A stretch of DNA of 64,000 nucleotides from Micropterix aruncella (taxonomy: Eukaryota > Arthropoda > Insecta > Lepidoptera > Micropterigidae): NCBI GenBank assembly GCA_944548615.1, contig OX155963.1, positions 32,252,412 through 32,316,411 on the forward strand, given 5' to 3'. The translations under genes were made by a program, and so were the position numbers. Under the pieces are notes generated by a model that ran no database searches, had not been told where the DNA came from, and saw only the letters and a program-made list of their open reading frames with translations. Below, in pieces: positions 39,501 to 51,500 of the stretch (within the stretch, counting starts at the first letter, position 1; each line of letters opens with the position of its first letter).

Positions 39501-42500
39501 TTTTAATTACAGACTGAGACGCCCTTTGCCCGTCAAGCTCACATAGCATCGGATGGCCAACGGATCGTTTCTAAGGATAGATGATGTCTGGTTAGTAACT
39601 ACCTCCGCTGCTTAGGAGACATACGTTTCCAGACTCCCCCAGCTATTCGCTGGATTGCAGTCGATTAGCTAAAGCCCCACCATGCGTAAACCACCCAGCT
39701 CGCCCGAGGTGTTTATGACAGTAGGTTACAGCCGCAGACAGAGTTCACAGCGGCCCTTCCAGGTTAGTCCCTCTTCGAGGAGGCTACCGTACGGTAGATA
39801 AACCGTGAATTGAGTCAACCTAAAAACACACAGACCATAAGGCCCAATCTGCACGGAACCGTTAAGATCGTGATCAGCAAAATTATCAGTTCAGAAGCTA
39901 TCAGCAGGTACAAAATCAAATATCACAAACCTTTCCTTCCGTGGAGCTCAAGTGATTAGCCTCCACGATTTCTCCTGTGAGTAAGTGCGCCCGGTATAAT
40001 TGAGTGAGGATGGCGAAAAGAGGCGACCAGGCGGATTGCAAACTAGCAGAATGGCGAGCTGCTACCGCTGCTGCTGCTGTCAAAGCTGCTCCGCCCACTG
40101 ATCTCGATACGGCAGATGCTAAAAATTGATTAATAATATTAATTATTTATTTCGCTTATTACTAATCAATATTACAGAAAACCAATGCATTTAATAGCAA
40201 AGTTAATTTAACAACGACTAATAAATACAAAAAAAAAAAGGAAAAGAGCTATAGAGTGCTCACTTCCACTGTGTTAAGGTGAGCAGTGAAGCCGTTCCTG
40301 GTGACAGCATTTGCAATATCGTAATATTTAATTTATTGTTCTCGTAGTTCTGGAGGTGAACGGTGGACTCCAGGCTAACGACTGGCTGTGGTAGGTTTAG
40401 GACAGCTGTCTCGCCACATGTAAGTGTTCACCTTACCACCCATTCATTCCCCCTTCGAATTTGTGATGCGGAAAGCGCGGTTTCATATATTTTTCCAGTA
40501 AGGAGTTGATTATTTTTCTGGAAAGACTAAGATTTTCAAAGAGGTGAAACAGGGACTTAGCTAGCAGGCCACGAGCGCCAACTTCCAACACGTGAAGATT
40601 AACGTTAAAGCCGTTCCGGGTGACGAAATTTGCAAGATCATGGTATTTATTTAATTTGTAGTAGTAATCTTTTGGGATATTTGATTCCATGAAACAGTTA
40701 ATTCTACAATAAGGGCCATCTTCCGAGATAGGGAGTAGAGTTAAGGCTGATTTACATTGAGTTAGTTACTCAAAATAAATCAGCGCTGACCCGGTAGGTA
40801 CTAGGGTTGTCGACTATAGCGGGCGAGCCCGTCACCACAGGAAGTTTTAACGATTAGTTGTTCTATCTCCTTGGAGTGAGCGCAGAAGACTTGAGTACAA
40901 AACAGTCCACCGTCTAGCTACGCCACAAGCCCGTAAGAGGACAACGCCTTAACCGCGAGATAGCCAGGAGTGTTACCCGGTGGGCTTACACACACGCCCT
41001 TACTCCCAATTGTGACCAGATTACTCCGGTCTCTCGATTCGTTACGAGTTCGAGGTTGCTTGCGCGGTCCTCTCCCTTACGAAGCGGTGAAACGGTGTTT
41101 ACCGAATCTATCGCGGACCACAGCGTCCTTTGCCCGCCTGTCACCCAGGATCGGGTAGCCGATGGTCATTTCAAGAGCAGTCGCCGTAAGGTCCGCAACC
41201 AACCCCGCTCTATAGAAAACAGTACTGCTTCCAGACTCCCCCGACTGTTAGTCAGAGTGCACAGTCGATTGGCTTACGCCGCAAGGTGCACAGACCGTCC
41301 AGGAGCGCCAGAAGGTTGATTCCCAGGGGAAACTAACAATAAGGCCAGAGTCCTACCCAGGCTTGCACTTCATGCGTGGAGGCCGTCGGAGGCTGTTGAC
41401 CAGTGAGTGTGACCAACCCTGAACAGAATGGGTCTTCGTGGCCAACTCAGCAAGGGCCCATTAACTCCCTCCCATTAACTTCCGGTAGGTATATTGATAG
41501 TACGTATAAAGTTAGCAGAGCGATGTGGCGTTAGTGCCGACTTGAATTCCCCATACCACAAGCGGCAGCGGTACTGACCATGTGGAAACGCGTAAGTCAG
41601 CAGTTGGTTAGTCGCTGGCACTGCGTTGTATGATGATGTCGTGTCGTATAGAAAATTTTATCTAGCGAAAATGACGCATTTTTCCCCACTGACTTCAATA
41701 ACATGCGTACACCCTGAATAAATACCTACGAGTGACTGAATGTATGTAAGCAGTAAGAGTCAACTTGGCGCCAGCGCTGATGCCTATAACTGACTCAATT
41801 TAAATCTATACTTATATCTGAACGGAGGGCTGTGCCTCAGAGACTTTCAGGGAATCAATACTGCCTTTATAGAGTTTTTAAACCGCATTGAATTCAGAAT
41901 TTCGCTCCGAGAATAGGGCACCTTTTTAAGTCTAAGAGAGAGTGAGAGCTTCATACCGACTGTGATAGCGGAGACTCCGTCGGGCAATCCAAGCAAGCCG
42001 GTGAATTTGCAGAGGCCAAGAAGAATGGTGTCCAAGGTGGCTGCATGACCCAAACGAGCCGCCAAAGCTCCGCAACGACCCATGCACTCCAGGGCTTCCG
42101 ACGCGGCCACCAGAGTCGAGTTAGCTGCGTTTGCTGTGTTCCCCCCGGTGTTTGCGTTCGACGAACAGCGCTCCAATGATGATGACAATGCAGTTATCTA
42201 TAAATAAAATAGATAGGGTACTCCTACAATACAACCTAGTGTTATAGTGTAAGCATACAATATAGTATATTTTATGCTTAAGCTTTTATTGTAAATTTCC
42301 TAAATAAAAAAAAATAAAAATTGCAATATCTTACAGCCAACAATTAGAGAACATATATAAAGAAGTGTGGCGGCAAGTTAATACATGCTAACTTATATGG
42401 GGTGTTCGGGACGATATGGCATTTCTTTCAAGGGATGTTTCTGTACATCAAACTGATCAATAGTATTACAAAATTATCCTTTTATTAGGTTTTTTAAATT

Positions 42501-45500
42501 TTTGGGATTTATTTACACAAAATACTGAGTTAAAAACCATATATACCTTCCTTTTTCTTAGGAGTTAGTTGCCAAGAAAAAAACACTTTATTGAATATTT
42601 TTTTCTAAGTAATGAAGGCTCAAGTCATAGTTGTGTATGATTGTCACTCAGTTTCTCGAGTATAATAATCTTCACTAAGATTCTATAATACTACAATATT
42701 TTTATGACTGTCGAATTCCATGGTGATCCATGGTATATTAGTAATTAAAATTTAGATAAGCATATTAGTAAATACCGTTGGTCCCCATGACAGAGTGAAC
42801 AGTTGCGAATCGAGCTTGCTAGGTGATATTAGTAGATATGGAGTTGTGCTGCGTCTCAATAGTACTTTCCAAAGATAATTCTCTCTGACTAAGCCACTCC
42901 TTTCAGCAGGCATTACTATTTCTTCATTCCTGAAATGAATAAAATAAAAGTTTGACAAATTATATTTTTTATGGATAATGCGCTATTTAGCCTATGTTCA
43001 TAAATCACTAATACGTGCCAGATGGAAAAGGATTTTGTGTATTTGCATGGCATCAGGAATCACAAAAAAGAATACCACTCATAAATCATCATACTCATTA
43101 GCGCTACAACTCATTGAGTCATCAAACATCTTTTTCGATTACACCCTATCCTGTGCTTCGTTTGTACAATTCTATTATTTAACAATTTACTTACTACTTT
43201 GGATGTTACTATGTACAGTTTTTAGTACGTATATATTCGATTTATTGACTATTTCAATTGTTAGGCTTCTGCTTTGATTATTCAACCTTTTAACTGACTA
43301 TTTTAATTATTGTTCGTTTAGTAGGTAGGTATTAGAATTATTGACTATTTTATTAAATAAGCCTTTAATTTGTTTTGTAATACGAATCTACGACGATAAC
43401 TTTTAGTAGGTTCCAAAGTTTCTTAGATACTATATATATTTTTTAAATAATATATGTATGTTAAGTAAAGATTAAAGTAGTAATGAGACTTACTACTTAA
43501 AACACAAATATTTTGACACGTCCAAGAGCGGTTTTTAGCCGCCAATTGGACACGACGTAATTGTAATGTAATGTAATGTAATTACACCAAGTGCATATAG
43601 GTCTTTGACTACAGAATCAAGCCACCACAGTTTAGGTTATTATTATATTATTTATTCTGGACAGCCAGCTTTAGGCTCCGCGCAGACAAGCCACCGGGCA
43701 CAGCCACCGGTTATTGTCGAGTGCGAGCGAGTATACGCCGAGTAGTAAGTGGCAGCCTCAGTCCTACAAAATGTATGAAAAAGCGTGTCAGCTACTTGTG
43801 GCCGGTGGTTCATTTGCGCCGAGTCTTATTGACATGTCCAGACGAGATCTTGTAAAGCTAATTTTGCAAAAACGTTCGTAAGAACTGGGATCTTGAAGAT
43901 TTTTGTTGACGTTCAATTTGTAATTCAATTCTTTAGCTCAGGTACAACATAATAATTTGTGAGAGGGTTATATGTCTCAATCAGATACCAATCAATGTTT
44001 TGGATATCTGCCAGCTATTTATTAAGCAGTGCCTTGTAAGCTTTCACAAAACTAAAGAGTACAGAGCAAGAAGTCAACAATTGTACTTAACGAGAAATGC
44101 TGGTAAGGAATTTTCCACAATTCCAAAGGTTAAAAGCACATTTGCCCGAAGACAATGTTTTTTTATCGCCCCGAAAGTTTATAACTCACTATGTGAAACC
44201 ACGAAAAACGTGAAAAATTATGTAACTTTTAAAGGTAAAGTAAAAAACTGGCTTCTAGATATTGGGCGTTCAAAAACTAAAAACCTTATTAATACTGTAG
44301 GGTGAATATTTTAAAAAAATACGTATTTGTAAAATTGTGCAATATTACATATCATTTTCTTAAACATATATACTAGAATGTAGTGTTTATTCATATATTT
44401 GTATATATTATTACTTATTTTCCACTTAAATTTATTGTATATAATGTAAAGTTTACTTTATTTTTAGCCCTTAATTGCATACATATATATATTTTTTTTT
44501 TCTACTTTAAATTTTACTTTAATTTGTGTAAACAACACATTTGTTAGATTTAGAAATATTTAAAATTGATCACCTTCGTCAGTTCGCGAGTTACAAAAAT
44601 ACAGTTGGTATAACACAGCACAGCCAGAGACAGACCTTCTAGGTCTAGTTGGTTGTGCGATTTCGCCTCATTCGGATATGCTAGCATATTTATATCCATA
44701 GAGCTATGTTTTTCGCTATTATAATGTTTGTTCTTAATTATTCCTCATGTACAACAGTATGCATGTCCTTGTATTTTTTTGTTCTTGTACGTTATAAATA
44801 AATAAATAAATAAATAAATAAATCAGGTCTTTCTATTCTTTGTTTGAGTCAGTCCAATTAATTCCAAGTGATCTACATAATGCCTTTAGCGATCTACAAG
44901 CGATCTACATTTTGGTTGCCCTTCGCTGCATCTTTTCCAGGACATCTACATCTGTAGGAGTTCTAGAGGTATACTCAAGAATAGGTCTCACATATGCCTT
45001 GTAGATGTTTATAAATACAGTAAAACTCCAATTAACCGAATCAATTGGGACCGAACCCCACTCGGATAATCAAATCGGAAAAAAAGAGTCTATTTTAATT
45101 ACAAACTGTATAGACTATTTTTAAAGAAAAAGAGTTGATGGTCCCGTGTTTGCTTCAACTTCGACATTAATGTCAATCTTTTATATTAATTTTTTTTGGT
45201 TAGCCAACACACCTTCTTCGTCTTCGCCCTCTACCAAAAGTTTCCTTAAAAGTTGCCTTCTGTAATGACTGGTCCATTGGTTGCAATAAGCTTGTGGTGT
45301 TTGGCGGTAAACAGATTGTTTGAAACTGGCCATTCCCTCTTTTCAACAATTCTTCGATGGGATGCAGGGGCGGATCTATGTAAGGGCTTTTTGGGCTGCA
45401 GCCCAGGGCCCCGTGGATATAAAGGGCCCCAGCCTACATTGAAAACAATGGACAATATTGTGAACCGAGTTCCTACCGAGGCTAGTGCCTTGTCAATAGG

Positions 45501-48500
45501 TAACTAGTAATGAATGTTTGTTTAAATTTTACTTATATTAACTAGCTTTACAATTAATATCAATACTTGCTTAACCCTTGGAGTAAATGGGTATTTTCAT
45601 GGATGCATCTGCAGGATTTTCGGCGACATTGACGGCGCTCGACTTAAAGTACTATAACTACGAAACTACTACACCAATCATAAAAAGAACAACTGCACAA
45701 TGATTGCATTGAAATTTCAAATATAGAATATTGAAATATCATTTTGTAAAACAATTAGATAATTATGAATAAATATGAAAACGTCAAAGAAGTGAAAAAA
45801 ACGCGTGACCAGATTTGGTCGACTCGTACTCAACGGATAATTGTTTCGCGACCAGATTTGATTGACTCATACTCAACGGGTTAATTAAGCTACTAATTAA
45901 GATATTATAAATAAAGTATTTTGACAAAATGGCAATTAGTTGATTAATTAGGCAGGCCCCCAAGTAATAGTTAGCCCAGGGCCCCACAAACGCACGGTCC
46001 GCCCCTTACGGGATGGGTTGGTACATTATCAATAATCAGTACGTTTATCTTTTAAAAAAATCCATCAATTTTGTATAATCATCAATTTGTACAGTCGGAG
46101 TTCAGATAATTGGAGTTCTACTGTACCTATATTGGCAGATGTTAAAAAGCTTTCGTTATCAGATAGATTGGCTGTTTTAACGATTACAACTATGTGTTTT
46201 CCCCATTTGAGATCATCACTAATTGTTATTCCGAGATCTATTTGTTGCTTAACTTCTTCTAATTGGGCGTTTGCCAGAGAATATTGTGAGTTGCTTTTCC
46301 CGATATGATGCACTACTCATTTCTCAGTGTTCAAGGTCATTGTTCAAGGTCTGTGACCTCTCTAAGGCTTTTGATTGCGTAGACCACTCAATTCTACTTG
46401 AAAAATTAGAATACTACGGCATTAGGAATAAGGAACTGCAACTCATGGAATCTTATTTGCAAGAACGCTCTCAGATTACGCAAGTCGAAAATAGCAAGAG
46501 CGCGCCACAGAATATCCGCAAAGGTGTTCCTCAAGGATCGATACTTGGACCTTTTCTCTTCCTCGTCTATATTAATGACATCCCAGAGTGCCTGAAATCC
46601 GTGGATAATGAAATCATTTTATTCGCCGATGATACTTCAATTCTTTTTAGCAATAAAAATAAAGACACTTTGTCCCAAAGAATAAAAGAAACAATAGACA
46701 GGCTTAGTATATGGTTCCAAGTTAATAAATTGACACTTAACGTAAATAAATCAAAATCAATATGCTTCTCTTTGCAGCCGTCTGATTATAATGAAATAGA
46801 CGTATACTTTGAGTCTAGCAAACTAGAAAATGTCTCCTCCACAAAATTTCTCGGATTAGAAATTGATCAAAAATTACAATGGTCTGATCACTTAAATGAT
46901 CTCAATAAAAAAATGTGCAGTGCCATATTCGCCATTAGAAAGATAAGAAGTTTATGCGGTTTTGAAGCAGCTAAATCCATTTATTTTGCATATTTTCACT
47001 CCATAATAACGTATGGCCTACTGTTTTGGAGAATGGCACCAAATTCAAAAATATTTTTTCTCCTCCAGAAAAGAGCGGTACGCAGTTTATATAATAGAGT
47101 CTCACCAAGAAGTTCTTGTAAGCCGCTATTTGTAGAATCAGGAATAATGACTCTATTTTCTTCTTACATCTATCAAAATATTATGTACGCTCATAGACAC
47201 CTAACAGAAGCTCCGGTGAATAGTGATTTTCATCATCACGATACGAGGAATAATTCCAATCTCCACATAAACCGACAGCGACTTAGCAAAGTGCGATACA
47301 GTTTTATTCACCAAAATTTGTCCTTCTATAATAAGATTCCAGAGCAAATTAAAAGCTTTGGAGAGGACCAATTTAAAAAGATAATTATAAATAATTTGGT
47401 AAGAAACCCAATTTATGGTACAAGGGAGTTTGAAAATTCTGAGTTTATTTTCCATGTTGATGATTAATGAAATGTGTAAAGTTTTAAACATAATGGTATT
47501 ATGATAGCTGACATAATTTTCATATAATTTATTATACATCTATTCATTTTAAAAAAAATACAAAGGCATATTGCTGGATTGACAATAAAATATTATTTAT
47601 AAAATCGAAGACTATCGCGGTTGTTTGACATTATAAATAGGATAGAAAACGAATTTACCGCGTGAAATTTGTAGCACCCGACGTTACGGTGACGTTGCAG
47701 CCGCCGTTGTCCAGGGTAGACTGAAGAGCTGTCAATCCGTTGTTTTGCGGGTATAATCTAATCCCCACCACCGTTATAATCTACGCAGTGGCGGAAGCGG
47801 TACGCGGCCTACCCGCAAAACAACGGATTGACAGCTCTTCAGTCTACCCTGGACAACGGCGGCTGCAACGTCACCGAAACGTCGGGTGCTACAAATTTCA
47901 CGCGGTAAATTCGTTTTTTATCCTATTTATCAAATATTATTTATTTGATTATTCTACATAGAATTTGCATTTCTATTTTAATATATTATTCTCCCTGACT
48001 CTTAAATCACATTAGTATATTTTGATTATTTGTATGTAGGTAATATTGAATATAATATTACAGCCATGACAACTATCACAATAGTTATGTTTTTAATAAT
48101 TACATTTTTAGCATTTAATTTTGTGACGCATCTAAGTATAGGAATGCCTATCTACTGGAGTAGTTGATTGTATTGTATTGTATTGCAACCAATATTCCTA
48201 TGTAAATGCCACGTAAATAAAAAGTCTTACTTGATAGCATTGAAGACAGTTTCCAGCATAGACTGATCAAAATCTCCCGATCCATTGCAGCCTCGAAGAT
48301 TTCTGACAAAATCATCAGCCGTCATTGGAATGTTTAGTTTCTTAGCGTTGTAGTTGTGCTGGTCCATGTTGAGCATGATGATAGCATAGGCGAGTCTGAA
48401 GGCTGCATCCGTATTTGCAAATGGCGAGCCATTGCAAGTCTGCAATGTAAAAGAAATGAAAATGACGACCAATATATTAGGTCCTGTAATAATATCGAAT

Positions 48501-51500
48501 CATGACATCCCTATTGATGGTTAGGCAGGGAGCTAACGGGCCCATGATGAGGTGGCCAAGATGACCCATGTGTTTAGGGTCGGTCACACTCTGGGGTCAA
48601 CACCCATCCGACGGCCTCCACGCACGGGGTGCGAACCTGGGTAGGACACTGGGTCAACCAGTCTCCCCTGGGAATCAATCCTCTGGCGCTCCTGGACGGT
48701 CTGCGCACCGAGCGGCGCAAGCCAATCGATTGTGCTCTCCGACTAACAGTCGGGGGAGTCTGGGAACTGTATTGTTTCCTATAGAGCGGGGGTGGTTGCC
48801 TACCTTACGGCGACTGCTCTTGAAATAACCATTGGCCATCCGATCCTGGGTGAACAGCAGGGCAAAGGACGCCTTGGTCCGCGATAGATTCGGTATACTC
48901 CGTTTCACCGCTTCGTAAGGGAGAGGACCACGCAAGCGACCTCGAACTCGGAACCAATCGAGAGACCGGAGAAATCTGGTCACAATTGGTAGTTAGGGCG
49001 CGAGTGCCGCCCGCCAGGTAACATACCTGGCTACTCGCGGTAAGGCGTTGGTCTCTAACGGGTTGTGGCGTAGTTAGACATCGGATTTGTAATGTCCAAA
49101 GTCTTCTACGCTCACTGCACGGTCGATAGAACGATGAATCGTTAAAACGTCCTGCGGTGACGGGTTCGCCCGTTGTGGTTGACATCTCAATATGATGGAT
49201 AGGCATTGCCTCTGTTACAAAATAGCGGGCTCTGTAATGCGTCTTGTAGAAGTTGTTACGCCTATTGCACTCTGTTAATAATGTAATAGTATATAGATAT
49301 AAACGAAGCTGCCATGGAAATGACCGACCGGAGTCAGGCCCATCATAATATTATTAATGCACTTCTAGAGGGTGAGCTGTGGACTTTGGACACGACCGGC
49401 TGTGGTAGGTTTATGACGCCTGTGTTGCCACATGCGATCGTTCACTTACCACCCATACCCTCCCGCTTCGAAGCCATAGAATTTGAGATGCGGAAATTGA
49501 AGTTTTAGATATTTTTTTTATGAAAGAGTTGATTATTTTACTGGAGAGATCAAGATCTTTAAAGAGGTGAAACAGAGACTTGCCTGGCAGACCACAAGCG
49601 ATAACTTCCACGGCGTGAAAGTGGACAGTGAAGCCGTTCCGGGTGATAGCATTTGCAAGATCATGGTGTTTATTTAATTTGTACTCGTGGTCTTCTGGGA
49701 TGTTTGATTCCCATGGAACAGTTATTTCTACTATAAGGGTTATCTTCCGAGATAGGGAGTAAAGAGTTATATTTAGACAAAAGGCTATGCATCTGAGACT
49801 TTCAGGAAATTGATATTGTTTAGATACCGAATCAACCTCCAGACTCCAATCTGAAGCTTTCTCGATTATTGAGAATTCCCGCCTTTAGACCCATCGTGAG
49901 CAACTTCATTGGTTTCCTATTCGCGATCGAAGAAATTTGCATACGTTGTCGCTACAATAGAACATACTCGATAACCCCACTTCACCCTCCTATCTCAAGG
50001 AGAAGTTCCACCCTTTGGGAGGCCACGGTCTTCCACTTCGATCAAGCTGGGATAACACACTCGCTATTCCGACACATCATTTTTCTGTTTACATGCACTC
50101 TTTTACGGTCCATTCTGCTCGTTTATGGAATCAGCTCCCTCACTCTATCAGGCATGCACCTTCGTTGCACACTTTCAAAAAGTTGTTGAAGAAACATTTA
50201 TTTATACACAACCACTAACGACATACGTCACCTTGTCCTCTCCTTTATCCTTCCCTGAGCAACCTTAGAGTAAGTTATTGACATGTATTTGAATAAGTTT
50301 ATTTTAAATTTAAGTTCACTACTTCTGTGTGTATTGTACGGTGACAATTAGGAATTAGTTTATCAAATGGTTGACTGTAAGATATCGCTATAGCGATAAG
50401 TCCGCCATTTCTGCATGCATACATTGTTTTTTCTATAAAACCAGTGAAATATTTATTAAGTAATGTTTTTATAGCACAACAAAGTTATTCTATTCTATTC
50501 TCACTTAAACTGTATTGGAGATTTGGAGAGTACTGTCAGACCCTTGTCGGCACGAACCAGTGAGAGGCTAATGACCTTAGGAATAACAGCAAGGATTTTG
50601 TCATGGCGGTAAGTGTACAGTCCTTGATCTAACGCTGCAATGGGTATTGCTACAAAGTGGACATGACCTATCCTCTGAATAGACCTAACGAGTGAGGTTA
50701 CTAGGGTATGGAAGTACGAGTATATGCCAAAAAGCATTTAAATAATATGTAGATCTGCCTTAAGAGCCCAAATTGTAATGGGGGTTTAAAGGGTTCTGTC
50801 AGACCATTGTTCGCAAGAGCCACTGAGAGGTTAATTACGTCACGAATAACCTAAAGGACTTTGTCATAAACGACAGAATGATGAACAAAGTCATTTTGAA
50901 AAAAGAAAAACATGGATTTGAATCAAATTTGCTGGAATTGGAATTAAAAACAACTTTATGCAAGTTCAAAGTGGCTAGTGTGAGAAAGAAGCAATTAATA
51001 GGTAAGAGATATTTGGCTAAGTCTCAAAGGGAAAGAGTTGTCAACACGTAATCTGTTAAGTAAATGTACAGTATTTTAACCCTGCAAAATAAAAAGAGTA
51101 ACTTACATGCCATCGTTCCGCAAAATGTTCCATGACTAGAAATATAAGAGGTGCTTCGCCGGGTAGACGAAAGCTTTCCAAGTACAACCTTAATGCCTGA
51201 AATAAAAAGTATTTTAATACGAGCTTAATCGAATCTGACTATAATTCGTATGAAGAAAATACCTGATCGATACGAAGTCCTTGAAATTCAAAGCTGTTGG
51301 CGAAGGCAGCCAGCACAGAAACTGAAGGTTGGCCACTGCCGCCACTGCCGATACTAATGTTATCAGAGTCGCAATCAGGGTCGTTCTGCGATAAGACGCT
51401 GGTCGAGGATCGCTTGCAAATGTATTCACCTGCGAAAATAAGAGTTATTGCAATGGTGTCAGCTGAGGGTTCATAAGGACCTGGCGTTAGGAGGGAAGTG

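Larger units (their letters stand above)
40257..41880 (-). mobile_element. R2-like fragment split by nested insertions
   Basis: 40275-40742 and about 41811-41880 are adjoining minus-strand parts of the R2-like C terminus (rc of AGATATAACTCTTTACTCTC joins across). A small internal duplication lies at 40275-40350. The gap is a MITE that itself holds a GC-rich retroposon. Confidence 0.75.
45018..46123. mobile_element. pogo/Tigger-like element with nested hAT
   Basis: Ends CAGTAAAACTCCAATTA and, read inwards from the right, CAGTAGAACTCCAATTATCT; TA on both sides (45016-45017, 46124-46125). The same family as 24428-25080. Interrupted by the hAT at 45365. Confidence 0.75.
44845..46310 (-). pseudogene. 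Jockey/CR1-like relic hosting nested insertions
   Basis: Minus-strand pieces 46310-46126 ([39 protein letters not shown]) and 45015-44845 ([15 protein letters not shown], [16 protein letters not shown]) are consecutive parts of one RT. They are separated at a TA by the pogo-like element. Confidence 0.75.

Noticed and set aside
40801..41319. Open frames of 62-100 codons in the GC-rich retroposon copies (also 48568-49206, 58253-58715)
   Set aside because: Different frames and strands are open in different copies, and insertions/deletions between copies are not multiples of three. Not coding.
42978..43277. 99-codon hydrophobic plus-strand frame
   Set aside because: AT-rich, Leu/Ile/Tyr-biased, and runs into the retroposon 3' region with the TGTAA tail; no recognisable domain.
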